Positions 51,437-59,858 of a DNA stretch of 64,000 nt are shown here, in pieces. A program made the translations under genes and the position numbers. The notes under the pieces were generated by a model. It was not told the DNA's origin, made no database searches, and worked only from the letters and a program-made list of their open reading frames with translations. The DNA is from Labilibaculum sp. Its GTDB lineage: Bacteria; Bacteroidota; Bacteroidia; Bacteroidales; Marinifilaceae. How positions within the stretch are numbered: position 1 is the stretch's first letter; the number at the start of each line of letters is the position of its first letter. Location: positions 4,381,769 to 4,445,768 of the forward strand of contig NZ_OY761461.1 of NCBI RefSeq assembly GCF_963664555.1, written 5' to 3'.

Positions 51437-51736
51437 ATGGAAGAATTAAACTGTTGGGAATATTACAAGTGTGGCAGGGAAACCGGAGGAATAAACTCTA
51501 AAGAATTAGGGACATGCCCGGCAAGTACGCTTCCTTATCACGACGGAATTAACGGCGGATCAAACTCCGGCAGATATTGCTGGACAGTTGAAGGCACTCT
51601 TTGTGATTCGGAAATTCAAGGCAGGCTGGAAGATAAACTGCTAAATTGCATCAACTGCAGTTTCTTTAAACTGGTAAACATAGAAGAAGGACGTGAATTT
51701 ACACTAATATCAGAAGGAATATACCAAAATAAATAG
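51437..51736 (+). CDS. Small two-CW-type cysteine-rich protein
   Basis: This 99-residue soluble protein has seven cysteines in a fixed pattern: NCWEYYKCGRE near residue 5, GTCPAST near 27, GRYCWTVEGTLC near 46-56, and LLNCINCSFFKLV near 67-78. This is the two-CW domain seen as an appendage of bacterial sensory proteins (chemoreceptors, diguanylate cyclases), where it probably binds a metal or redox centre. Here it forms a stand-alone protein with no sensor domain fused. It is monocistronic with a terminator at its stop codon. Family recognition is good; function unknown. Confidence 0.8.
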   Translation: MEELNCWEYYKCGRETGGINSKELGTCPASTLPYHDGINGGSNSGRYCWTVEGTLCDSEIQGRLEDKLLNCINCSFFKLVNIEEGREFTLISEGIYQNK

Positions 51737-51767
51737 GTTGCTGAATCATCAGCAACCTATTTTTTTA
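51731..51767. terminator. Bidirectional terminator between the two-CW gene and the sugar operon
   Basis: A 14-bp stem AAATAGGTTGCTGA/TCAGCAACCTATTT (51731-51744 and 51749-51762) closes a 4-nt loop with a T8 run on the plus side and A-rich sequence on the other. It overlaps the plus-strand stop codon and lies 31 bp beyond the MFS stop. Confidence 0.88.
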
Positions 51768-51797
51768 TAAAGCTTACTCCCTAAGCAATATTAATAA

Positions 51798-53054
51798 TTA
51801 AACTTCCAAACTTACTTCAATATCATACTCACTTTTATCCAAATCCTGTAACCTCTTTTTTGTCGGATCTACCATCAAATTATAAACTGTTCCTGCAAAA
51901 AGTATCACAGCAAAAACTGTAGCAAGCATAAATCCATACTTTGCATCGCTGCCAAAGGCATCGCTTATTGCTCCCATGGCCAATGGTCCAAGTGCAGCGC
52001 CGGCGGCTGTAAAAAACAGAATCACTCCCGCAACTGCTCCATGGCTGGATTTTGGAAAACAACTAATCCCTTTCGAATTGATGGTTGGATAAATAACAGA
52101 CATAAATAATCCGGACAACGGCAATAAGAATACCGTTGCTTCCACTCCAAATAACATGCTGCCAACAAAACAAACCAAAATAGCAAAACTAAACAGACTT
52201 AATACCACGGCCCAATTGAAACGAGACATCATCCACGCACCTAAAAATCGTCCTCCAGCTCTCAAAATAAAGAAAATCGGCAAAGCATAAGTGGCTATAA
52301 ACAACAAGCTGCCATCATATCCTTTAATCAAAGTAGGCATCCAAACATAAATAGCTGCTTCAACCGAAACATAAAGAAAAGCTCCCATTGAAAAACCAAA
52401 AGCATAAGGATCTTTAATCATTGCAAAGGTTCTTCTTATATTAATGGCTTCACCTGACCTTTTTTGAGTTTCGGGATATTTAACCTTAACGGCAATTAAA
52501 ATCAGAACAACGCATAAACTTGCTGCTACAACATAAAGCCATTTCCAATCTACTCCTTGAGTTAAAAAATAACTTACAATAAATGGTCCGATAATAGCAC
52601 CAACACCAAAGAATCCTTCAACCGCATTCATGGTAGATGTATGCTCTTTTGTTGATTTCGTAATATCACCTATTAGAGCCAGGGCTCCAGTTTTAAATAT
52701 TCCAATGGCCGCTCCAGAAATTACCATCAGTGTCAAGAAAAATGCAAAAGCATTTCCAATAATAAACAGATAGGAATTAACAACAAAAAGAAGCAAGCCA
52801 AGTATAATTGTTTTCTTTCGTCCCAATTTATCTGCTAAAAACCCAAGGAAAATTCCAGCCAAAGCAATTGCTGTCATCGGACCATAGTGCAGCAATCCTG
52901 CTGCTGTCATGCTTAAATCGAAAGTTTTCATTACTTCCGGAATAATTACCCCAACTGCATCAGTTGTCATGGCAAACATCAAAAACATCATGTATGTCAG
53001 CCATTTAATCAGTTTTATATTTGTAATACCTTGTATATTATCAGTATTTCCCAT
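51798..53054 (-). CDS. MFS transporter of the sugar operon
   Basis: This 418-residue inner-membrane carrier has twelve predicted helices. The first loop has the MFS motif GFLADKLGRKKTIILGLLLF near residue 72, and the second half shows RAGGRFLGAWMMSRF near 262. The N-terminal helix (YMMFLMFAMTTDAVGVIIPEVMKTFDLSMTAAGLLHYGPM) fits sugar or organic-solute carriers. It is the last gene of the LacI-controlled operon, 34 bp after the GH13 gene, so it probably brings the disaccharide or glucoside that crosses the outer membrane through the TonB receptor into the cytoplasm. Substrate inferred from context only. Confidence 0.88.
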   Translation of the reverse strand: MGNTDNIQGITNIKLIKWLTYMMFLMFAMTTDAVGVIIPEVMKTFDLSMTAAGLLHYGPMTAIALAGIFLGFLADKLGRKKTIILGLLLFVVNSYLFIIGNAFAFFLTLMVISGAAIGIFKTGALALIGDITKSTKEHTSTMNAVEGFFGVGAIIGPFIVSYFLTQGVDWKWLYVVAASLCVVLILIAVKVKYPETQKRSGEAINIRRTFAMIKDPYAFGFSMGAFLYVSVEAAIYVWMPTLIKGYDGSLLFIATYALPIFFILRAGGRFLGAWMMSRFNWAVVLSLFSFAILVCFVGSMLFGVEATVFLLPLSGLFMSVIYPTINSKGISCFPKSSHGAVAGVILFFTAAGAALGPLAMGAISDAFGSDAKYGFMLATVFAVILFAGTVYNLMVDPTKKRLQDLDKSEYDIEVSLEV

Positions 53055-53088
53055 CTTTTTATTTTTATGTAAGGATAAAATAATCCTA

Positions 53089-54792
53089 CTAGAAATTATA
53101 TACTACCTCTCCTTTTTCGTTGGTCGCAACTATATTGAAGGTGTATTTTTTCAAATTTGCATCAAAAGCGGCAATGCATCCATTATTTTTCCATTGTAAT
53201 TTTAGTGATTCCGGTTTGGATTCCAGAATTTTCAGTTCAGCATCAAAACCAAAGGCCGGGAAATTATTTCTAAATTTCAATAAAGAGAGTTGCTTAAGTA
53301 CCACATCTTTCCCTAATTCATTGAATGCTTCCTCTAATTTCAAATTTGTTCTGTTGATTTCTTTGTGCCCTCCAGCCCCGGCATTTTTGACAGCTTCATG
53401 ATCATTCTTTCCAGCAAGAAGATCGAGGTACCAAACCTGAGGTTTGCCGGGCATAAAAATTTGAATAGCTCTCGCCAACAGAAGTTTTGCATCATTTTCG
53501 CCCAATGCGCTGTAATACGTTGCATTTACCTGATAATACATATTCTTTTGCCCATGCAGATCTTTCACAAATCCTCCCCGTTCAACAACAGTGTCAATCA
53601 AAACCTGAATCTGTTCTTCTGTCAGCAAGCCTTTTAAATCCAATAAAGGTATTCCATCATGACAACCGAGCATATTTACAACTTTGATATCTTTTTCCAA
53701 CATGTCCTTAATCCATTGGATCAAAACTTCATTTGTGTTTCTTTCAAAAGCATCTATAATTAATCCAGGCAAGAAAAAATCATAAGTCAAATAGCCTTCA
53801 CTTGCTAATTTTTCATGCATTTTATCTTCGTACTTTGCGTGTATTTCGGGCAAGAGCGTTAAATTATATTTATCGGCCAAAGCCTTCACTCTTCCCAATA
53901 AATTCCACGTTCCCGGATCGTTCAAAAAATTCGGCAGACCAGGTTCTTTGGGTGCATATGCAAATGCATCAAGTCTAATAATCTCAGCACCATAACCGGA
54001 TAGTTTTTTCAAGGTATCCTCGTAAAATTCCCACACCAACGGAGACTTAATATTAAGATCCATTTGTCCAAGATATTTTCTTCTGGATTCCAGTAAATCA
54101 ATTGTATCTTTTCGGTACTCGTCAAATTTCCCAAATTCAATCTCTGCAGGCTTTTTTCCTTTACCTATAGCTGTATTTACCATTTCCGCCAGTTTATCGG
54201 CCGAGGCATATTGAATATCTGCAGCCGTCATTAAATCCTGAGCATCGATTTTCTCATATTTCACTTCCTGATAAAAAGTATTCCAGTAGGGAACCTCCTT
54301 TCCATCGGGCATGCGAACCATTAAAATCGGCAGACCCGGTTTTCTAAAAAACATATCTTTGATGTATTCTGCATCAGGCTGGATATAACCTTTTTCCGTT
54401 ATTTCTCCACATCCATTCCAAAATTTATTCCATTGTATAAAAAAGTCCTTATACCTAGAATTTTCACCATTTTTTAAAATATCCTGAAACTGACCGGAAA
54501 GAACTGAAGAATGGTTTAATACAAAATCAAACTTTAGCGCAATGTTCATTTTTTTCAGTTCGATTAAATTTTCCTTCGAAGCATACATCTTGTTCAGGTT
54601 ATAATCGATAACGGAAAATCCTCTGTCCAGATCGGTATTAAAAACGCTGGGTAAAATATAGAATGACTGAAATACATCATCCAGTTCATCTTTATTAAGA
54701 AATTTAATGATATCATCTAAAGTTCCTCCAATACTATCAGGATAAGCATTCAGCATTGGGCCCGATTTTATGATTGATTTATTCTCATTCAT
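53089..54792 (-). CDS. GH13 subfamily 18-like glycosidase (sucrose-phosphorylase-like)
   Basis: This 567-residue cytoplasmic enzyme (no signal peptide) shows, with numbering from the ATG at 54801, DRGFSVIDYN (59-68), FDFVLNHSS (92-100), the nucleophile Asp278 in IIRLDAFAY, the acid/base Glu319 in LLPEIHAKY, and Asp382 in LGCHDGIPLLDLKG. YQVNATYYSALGENDAK and VWYLDLLAGKND are close to sucrose phosphorylase. It is about 70 residues longer than classical sucrose phosphorylases, mostly from an insertion near residues 185-240. Phosphorolysis of a glucoside to glucose 1-phosphate is likely; sucrose, sucrose phosphate, glucosylglycerol or glucosylglycerate are possible substrates. GGAGGAG touches the ATG at 54801, so the ATG at 54792, correctly spaced, is chosen. 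Confidence 0.85.
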   Translation of the reverse strand: MNENKSIIKSGPMLNAYPDSIGGTLDDIIKFLNKDELDDVFQSFYILPSVFNTDLDRGFSVIDYNLNKMYASKENLIELKKMNIALKFDFVLNHSSVLSGQFQDILKNGENSRYKDFFIQWNKFWNGCGEITEKGYIQPDAEYIKDMFFRKPGLPILMVRMPDGKEVPYWNTFYQEVKYEKIDAQDLMTAADIQYASADKLAEMVNTAIGKGKKPAEIEFGKFDEYRKDTIDLLESRRKYLGQMDLNIKSPLVWEFYEDTLKKLSGYGAEIIRLDAFAYAPKEPGLPNFLNDPGTWNLLGRVKALADKYNLTLLPEIHAKYEDKMHEKLASEGYLTYDFFLPGLIIDAFERNTNEVLIQWIKDMLEKDIKVVNMLGCHDGIPLLDLKGLLTEEQIQVLIDTVVERGGFVKDLHGQKNMYYQVNATYYSALGENDAKLLLARAIQIFMPGKPQVWYLDLLAGKNDHEAVKNAGAGGHKEINRTNLKLEEAFNELGKDVVLKQLSLLKFRNNFPAFGFDAELKILESKPESLKLQWKNNGCIAAFDANLKKYTFNIVATNEKGEVVYNF

Positions 54793-54882
54793 GTCTTTCA
54801 TCTCCTCCTATCTAATCAGGATATTAATCATTAAACTTGGAATTATAATACCCGGTTATTTCCTTTAAGGTAAAATAGTTAA

Positions 54883-55533
54883 TTATTTTATTTCCAATTC
54901 ATAATCTTTTGTGATTACAAAATCAGCCAGTTGTTTATGACCAGCGATTATTTTGTGCTCGGTTATTAAAACCTGCTCAATAAAAGGATCACCAACCTCC
55001 TTACCACGGTTTCTTTTTTGTCTGTGCTCCAAAGTATCAATTCTATTTCGGGCAATAAAAACCTTAGTATCCACATTTTTCAATAAACTGGTATAGGTTC
55101 CTTCTGCAATCACAACCTGAATTCCTTCCAGGTTAATTACTTCATTTTCTACACTATTCTGGTTGTAATCAATCAAAGGTTTTACAATCTCATTTTTGCC
55201 ATCAATTGCATCCTTTAAATTCTGATCCATTAAATCCATTTTAACCTCGACGTGAGGTCCTAACCATTCAGGATCTTCCCTTCTTTTTGCATCATTTGAT
55301 TTTGGAGGAAGAACAAAATAATCATCCTGTCCAAGCAATACCGATTTTATTCCTTCCTTCTCCAACTCATCGGCAATAGCCTTTCCTGTTTCTGATTTTC
55401 CACTTCCCGATTCACCAGATACGGTAATTGTATATCGTTTGCCCTTATTTTTAATTTTCTCTACCAAACTGGGAGCAATTTTTCCTGCAACCTTAACATG
55501 GTGTTCTTCCACTACAATAATATCACCCTTCAT
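54883..55533 (-). CDS. P-loop kinase of the uridine kinase/phosphoribulokinase type
   Basis: This 216-residue soluble protein has Walker A TVSGESGSGKSETG (about 37-50), an acidic substrate-side motif LLGQDDYFVLPP (66-77), a Walker B-like VVIAEGTY near 140 and an RNRIDTLEHRQKRNRGK lid region near 162-178. The folding pattern is that of the URK/PRK/pantothenate-kinase group, but it is not uridine kinase, which is present at 37.7 kb with different substrate loops. Located between a TonB receptor and a GH13 phosphorylase-like gene, it most plausibly phosphorylates the product left after glucose 1-phosphate is removed (fructose, glycerate or another aglycone). That role is inference. Confidence 0.75.
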   Translation of the reverse strand: MKGDIIVVEEHHVKVAGKIAPSLVEKIKNKGKRYTITVSGESGSGKSETGKAIADELEKEGIKSVLLGQDDYFVLPPKSNDAKRREDPEWLGPHVEVKMDLMDQNLKDAIDGKNEIVKPLIDYNQNSVENEVINLEGIQVVIAEGTYTSLLKNVDTKVFIARNRIDTLEHRQKRNRGKEVGDPFIEQVLITEHKIIAGHKQLADFVITKDYELEIK

Positions 55534-55635
55534 GATTTTATATTTTAGTTGTTCATTGATTCTTTAAGACATACTTTGAGTGTTTCGGAGGAGATCTTTA
55601 CCTCCCCCGATTCTCTGCTTTTCAATATTAATATG

Positions 55636-58296
55636 CTAAAAAGTATATGTAATACTTAAAGTTGAAGCCCGGCCTGTAATAGGTCTTGCTCGCATGTAAT
55701 TCGTAGTATTTTCAACAAAAGAATCCCCTTCCATTTCAGTAAATCCAATCGTATTAAACAAGTTGTTTATATTTGCACGAATAGATAAACCTTTGGTAAT
55801 GTTCTGACTGGCATAAGCATTCACATAAGCATATCCTGGCAACACAATACCATTATCATCCTGAGCATATACCTTTGTTGTACCTATCAAACTAAAACCG
55901 ATAGACGTTTTGCCTTTGTTGAAATCGTATGAAGGTGTAATGTTGTACAATAAATCAGGTACTCTTCGAGGAGTATTTCCTTTTTCATCAGCGTTTAAAC
56001 TTTTGTCAATTTCGGCATGTGTGTAAGTTGCTCCAAAAGCCACATTGAAATTTGATTTTTGATAAATCCCTTCGAATTCAGCACCATAGGTTGTGAATTC
56101 CTTGTTAATAATTTTACCAAACTCTTCATTCTGTTCCGAGATATCAGTATAAAAACCTGTAACAATTACAGCCAGTGATGGAGATTTGTATTTGTATCCC
56201 AATTCGAATTGCTTAATTTCATCAGCATCCAGTCCGTCAACAGTTCCTCCTTCAGGAGTGATAAACGGAGAATACAACAAGCGGTCGGCATTAGCTCTGC
56301 CACCTTTACTGTAGCGTGTATAAACAGCCTGATCGTCATTGATCTTATAATTAGCACCTAAAGAATAAGAAACATAGTTGTAATCGTAATCAACAGGCAT
56401 TGGATTTGCATTATCCAAAACAGTTACACTTTCTTCAACCGGAGTTATGCTTCCGTTATTATCAACATCAACAGGAGCTTGATAATTTGACAAATAATGA
56501 CCTGTTACATCACCCATATCGTAACGAACACTACCTTCAATATTTAATTGATCAGTAACTTCAATTCCAACATTTGCATAAACAGCATCAATATCATAAG
56601 TCATATCGTAACCACGGGTACAACAATTTCCCCAGAATGGAACACCATGTGCTATCAAACCATTACTGCTATAGTAAGAATTGTCAGCACTTGCAATATT
56701 CATTAATCTCGGTCCGTCAGAACTAATATCAGTAAGGAAAGTCTGCCACAACCAAGTCATTCCAATTTTTTGTTGTGCTTTATAATAACCAGCCGTAAAA
56801 TCAACTTTATCAAATGATTTCGATAAATAAAAATCATTTGTGAAATTGCCAAGGTCGTTCATATCAACGTCGAAAAGAATCGTTCTCATCAATAATCCAT
56901 TATTATTTAAATTACCAATTTGTGAATCATTTAAAGCAACACCAGCATTCGCACCATTTGCATAGCTTAAACTATATCCTGCACCGGCAATACTTTCAGC
57001 AATATCGTTTGCATTTCCAATTTGAGCAGGAAAAGGAGCCACAAATGAACCGTGATTGTTCGCATAACGAAATTTCTCTTTCAACTGCCATCCCTCACCA
57101 ATGTCGAAGGAAAATTCACCACCTACAACTTTCGAAACGGGATGCATTCCATCGCCAATATTACTGGTTCTGCTGTTTCCATTCGCATCCACACTTAATA
57201 CGTGCATGAAATTTGGACTTTGAAGAGAACTGCCGGTTATACTGTAGCCAGGAATCGACTTATATTTAGGATCACCTTTTGTTCCGGTCACTTTTACCGG
57301 CATAGGCATGTACGCAATTGATTTATCATCCAAAACTTTAAAATACAAGCGGACATATCCTTTTTCAAATTCTTTAGTGATATTGGCTTTTATCTGACCT
57401 CCGCTATTACCTGTATATCCAGGATTTCGAGGACCTTCTCCTTCGCGGAAAAATCCACCAACATGAAAGCGGAATCCATTTCCAATTGGAGCTCCATACT
57501 CAAAATCAGTTCTGTGTGATTTGTAATCAAGTCCCATGGTCATTCCAATACTACCACCTTCAACCGCACCATTTTTACTAATAAAGTTAATAATCCCGGC
57601 AGGTGAATTACTTGCAAAAGTTGATGCACTACCTCCTTTAATGGCTTCGATACGACCAATAGTTCTGTCTGATCTTAAAAAAATATCTGCATTACCAAAA
57701 GAGATATCTCCAAACTGCATTACCGGCAAACCATCTTCATGAATTTGTAGAAACTTTGAACCTCCTGAAGCAATTGGAATACCACGAACAGCGATATTCG
57801 CATTTCCTTCACCTCCCGAAGACTCTGATCGGATACCAGGAATTGCTTTAAATAGTTCAGCCGTAGTTGCAGCTCCAAAAACTTCAACAAATTTTGGTTT
57901 CAGTGTTGTTAACGCAACACTCGATTCAATGTTCGATTTTTGATTCACAACACCGGTTACAGTAACCTGATCCAAACCAATTAAATCTGCAGACAAATCA
58001 AAATCAAGAGTAATTTCCTGATCTGCAATAATAGTAACTTCTTTCTCTACTTTCGAGTACCCAATAAAAGATGCTACAATAGTATAGGTACCTGCTTCAA
58101 TATTTTCCAACTGATAAGTCCCGTCAATATTTGAAATAGTACCATTTGTTGTTCCTTTAACAACTACAGATGCTCCAATTAAGGGTTCTTCATAAAGCTT
58201 ATCTGTAACGTTCCCTTTTAAAATCCCTGTTTGCGCATTAATCAATCCAATAAAAAGGAAAAGATTAGCAAACGTCAAAAGAATCTTTCGTTTCAT
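55636..58296 (-). CDS. TonB-dependent outer membrane receptor of the sugar operon
   Basis: This 886-residue receptor has a signal peptide (about residues 1-21, GLINAQ). A CarboxypepD_reg-like domain follows (ILKGNVTDKLYEEPLIGASVVVKGTTNGTISNIDGTY, about 24-105), then a TonB-box region LDQVTVTGVV and the plug (TTAELFKAIPGIRSESSGGEGNANIAVRGIPIASGG, RIEAIKGGSASTFASNSPAGIINFISKNG). A 22-strand-type barrel ends in the terminal ASTLSITYTF. No SusD partner is encoded, so this is a stand-alone receptor like those for sucrose or maltodextrin in some Bacteroidota. It leads the operon and is divergent from the LacI-type regulator. Confidence 0.93.
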   Translation of the reverse strand: MKRKILLTFANLFLFIGLINAQTGILKGNVTDKLYEEPLIGASVVVKGTTNGTISNIDGTYQLENIEAGTYTIVASFIGYSKVEKEVTIIADQEITLDFDLSADLIGLDQVTVTGVVNQKSNIESSVALTTLKPKFVEVFGAATTAELFKAIPGIRSESSGGEGNANIAVRGIPIASGGSKFLQIHEDGLPVMQFGDISFGNADIFLRSDRTIGRIEAIKGGSASTFASNSPAGIINFISKNGAVEGGSIGMTMGLDYKSHRTDFEYGAPIGNGFRFHVGGFFREGEGPRNPGYTGNSGGQIKANITKEFEKGYVRLYFKVLDDKSIAYMPMPVKVTGTKGDPKYKSIPGYSITGSSLQSPNFMHVLSVDANGNSRTSNIGDGMHPVSKVVGGEFSFDIGEGWQLKEKFRYANNHGSFVAPFPAQIGNANDIAESIAGAGYSLSYANGANAGVALNDSQIGNLNNNGLLMRTILFDVDMNDLGNFTNDFYLSKSFDKVDFTAGYYKAQQKIGMTWLWQTFLTDISSDGPRLMNIASADNSYYSSNGLIAHGVPFWGNCCTRGYDMTYDIDAVYANVGIEVTDQLNIEGSVRYDMGDVTGHYLSNYQAPVDVDNNGSITPVEESVTVLDNANPMPVDYDYNYVSYSLGANYKINDDQAVYTRYSKGGRANADRLLYSPFITPEGGTVDGLDADEIKQFELGYKYKSPSLAVIVTGFYTDISEQNEEFGKIINKEFTTYGAEFEGIYQKSNFNVAFGATYTHAEIDKSLNADEKGNTPRRVPDLLYNITPSYDFNKGKTSIGFSLIGTTKVYAQDDNGIVLPGYAYVNAYASQNITKGLSIRANINNLFNTIGFTEMEGDSFVENTTNYMRARPITGRASTLSITYTF

Positions 58297-58355
58297 AAAT
58301 TCATTTTATTAATCTATTACGAATGAAACATCTGGGATGTAAGGAATTTTTTGTT

Positions 58356-58386
58356 CAAATTTACACCCATAGGTATTTCAAAGAAA
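58356..58386 (-). promoter_or_regulatory. Candidate promoter of the TonB receptor operon
   Basis: On the minus strand TAAATTTG (58363-58356) matches TAnnTTTG. TTTG lies 15 bp and TTTC 19 bp upstream (58382-58379 and 58386-58383). The receptor ATG is about 60 bp downstream. Confidence 0.5.
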
Positions 58387-58506
58387 TAGTAGTTAGTTGA
58401 TTCGTTTTTTTTTCGCAATCGTTATCTTAGCTAAGATTATACTAGCAAATATATGTAATCCTGAAATAATAGTCAACATGCAAATGCTTTAAAAACAGCG
58501 TGTTAA

Positions 58507-58538
58507 AACTGCAACCGGTCGTGCAACCGGTTGCAGTT
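58507..58538. promoter_or_regulatory. LacI-type operator candidate
   Basis: A perfect inverted repeat has 12-bp arms, AACTGCAACCGG (58507-58518) and CCGGTTGCAGTT (58527-58538), around 8 bp. Within it TGCAACCGGTTGCA (58522-58535) is itself a 14-bp palindrome with the central CpG expected for LacI-family operators, and TGCAACCGG occurs as a direct repeat 12 bp apart. It lies 62 bp before the regulator's ATG and 211 bp before the receptor's ATG, so it suits autoregulation and control of the operon. Confidence 0.75.
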
Positions 58539-58599
58539 GATAACTTTTAATAAAATATCTCAAACGATTTCGGAAAATAATCTTGAAAACATATTATTC

Positions 58600-59613
58600 A
58601 TGACTAATAAAGCCATTACAATAATTGACATTGCAAAAATCTTAGGCGTTTCAAAATCTACAGTCAGCAGAGCTCTTAAAGATCACCCGGACATTAGTAA
58701 TGCTACAAAAGAGGCCGTACGCATGATGGCCAAACAGCTTAAATACAAACCAAATGCGGTTGCCATGTCCTTACGACATAAAAAAAGCAAAGTAATTGGT
58801 TTAATTGTACCTACCCTTTCCCCGTTTTTTTTCCCCTCTGTTATTCACGGGATTGAAAATGAAGTAAACAAAAGAGGTTATAATTTAATGATTCTGCAAT
58901 CCAACGAATCCTACGAAAGAGAAGTGCATAACGTAGATATCCTGCAAAGCAATAATGTGGAAGGAATTTTAGTCTCCATTTCCCGAAAAACCGAAAATTT
59001 AAGCCATTTCACGGCTCTAATTGAGGATAACACTCCTATTGTTTTTTTCGATCGAATTCCAAAATCCATTCAAGCAGACATGGTTTTAGTTGATGATATT
59101 TCAGGTGCATTCAATGCCGTTGAACATTTGATTTCGATAGGAAAAAGAAAAATTGCAATATGTCTGGGGAATCCAAATTTACTAATTAGCAGCAACCGAC
59201 TTAGTGGATACAAGAAAGCATTAAAGAAACATAGTATAGAAATTAATGAGGAATTCATTATAACAGGACAGTCATCGGAGGAAGCCGAAAACGAAACAAA
59301 AAAGCTTTTAGAATTAACAAATCCCCCTGATGCAATCCTGGCAATTAGCGATCTCACAATGTCTGGAATCATGAAAGCGTTGTATGCAGCTAAAATTAAA
59401 ATCCCTGAAGACATAGCTGTTATTGGCTTTTGTGAAGATACATTCAGTCAAATGTATAACCCTCCGGTTTCAACAATTGACCCAATGGGAATAGAAATTG
59501 GTAAAATTGCAGCCGAAAGACTTTTTCAAAGAATTCACGAAAACAACATATTAGAACCCAAAACAATTAACCTGTCAAGTAGATTAATTATTAGAGATTC
59601 AACAAAAGTATAA
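58600..59613 (+). CDS. LacI-family transcriptional regulator
   Basis: This is a 337-residue repressor. The N-terminal helix-turn-helix TIIDIAKILGVSKSTVSRALKDHPDISNATKEAV with the hinge helix YKPNAVAMSLRHKKSKVIGLIVP spans about residues 7-72. A periplasmic-binding-like sensor domain follows (SPFFFPSVIHGIENEVNKRGYNLMILQSNES, then VFFDRIP, and DDISGAFNAVEHLISIGKRKIAICLG). The C-terminal IPEDIAVIGFCEDTFSQMYNPPVSTIDPMG is typical. The ATG at 58600 starts the HTH domain; an upstream TTG at 58531 is open in frame but falls in the operator. It probably represses the divergent receptor-kinase-GH13-MFS operon until its sugar ligand binds. Confidence 0.93.
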   Translation: MTNKAITIIDIAKILGVSKSTVSRALKDHPDISNATKEAVRMMAKQLKYKPNAVAMSLRHKKSKVIGLIVPTLSPFFFPSVIHGIENEVNKRGYNLMILQSNESYEREVHNVDILQSNNVEGILVSISRKTENLSHFTALIEDNTPIVFFDRIPKSIQADMVLVDDISGAFNAVEHLISIGKRKIAICLGNPNLLISSNRLSGYKKALKKHSIEINEEFIITGQSSEEAENETKKLLELTNPPDAILAISDLTMSGIMKALYAAKIKIPEDIAVIGFCEDTFSQMYNPPVSTIDPMGIEIGKIAAERLFQRIHENNILEPKTINLSSRLIIRDSTKV

Positions 59614-59659
59614 CATCCAAACACAAATAAATACTTAAAAGTTTGTTTGTCCACAATGC

Positions 59660-59842
59660 GTTATATTTTTTGTCAATTCTCAGAAATTAGAAGATAATCT
59701 TGTGGAATGTAATGGATTAAGATTATCAATCGTAAAGCGAATTGTTCAAAAATCAGACGGCTGGGCAGCTGTTGAAAGTACACCCAACAAGGGAAGTATA
59801 TTTAGTTTTTACCTGCCACACCCAAAGAATAATTTCAATTAA
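59660..59842 (+). pseudogene. Remnant of a histidine kinase ATPase domain C-terminus
   Basis: The frame ending at the stop 59840-59842 reads GLRLSIVKRIVQKSDGWAAV and then ESTPNKGSIFSFYLP. This is the G2-box region and last strand of a HATPase domain (normally G-L-G-L-S-I-V-K-R-I-V, then G-G, then E-S-x-P-x-K-G-S). Two key glycines are changed (GLGLS to GLRLS, GG to DG) and nothing recognisable remains upstream of about 59675; there is no start codon. It is therefore a decayed gene end, directly downstream of the LacI-type gene. Confidence 0.78.
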
Positions 59843-59858
59843 AAATTTATTGAGCTGA

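Larger units (their letters stand above)
58297..58599. other. Divergent regulatory region of the sugar module
   Basis: This 303-bp spacer between the TonB receptor and the LacI-type gene contains a receptor promoter candidate (58356-58386), a 14-bp palindrome ATCTTAGCTAAGAT (58424-58437) and the operator-like inverted repeat (58507-58538). The remainder is AT-rich and featureless. Confidence 0.65.

Noticed and set aside
58531..58600. TTG at 58531 as start of the LacI-type regulator
   Set aside because: It lies inside the operator-like inverted repeat and adds 23 residues before the conserved HTH start; the ATG at 58600 is the natural start.
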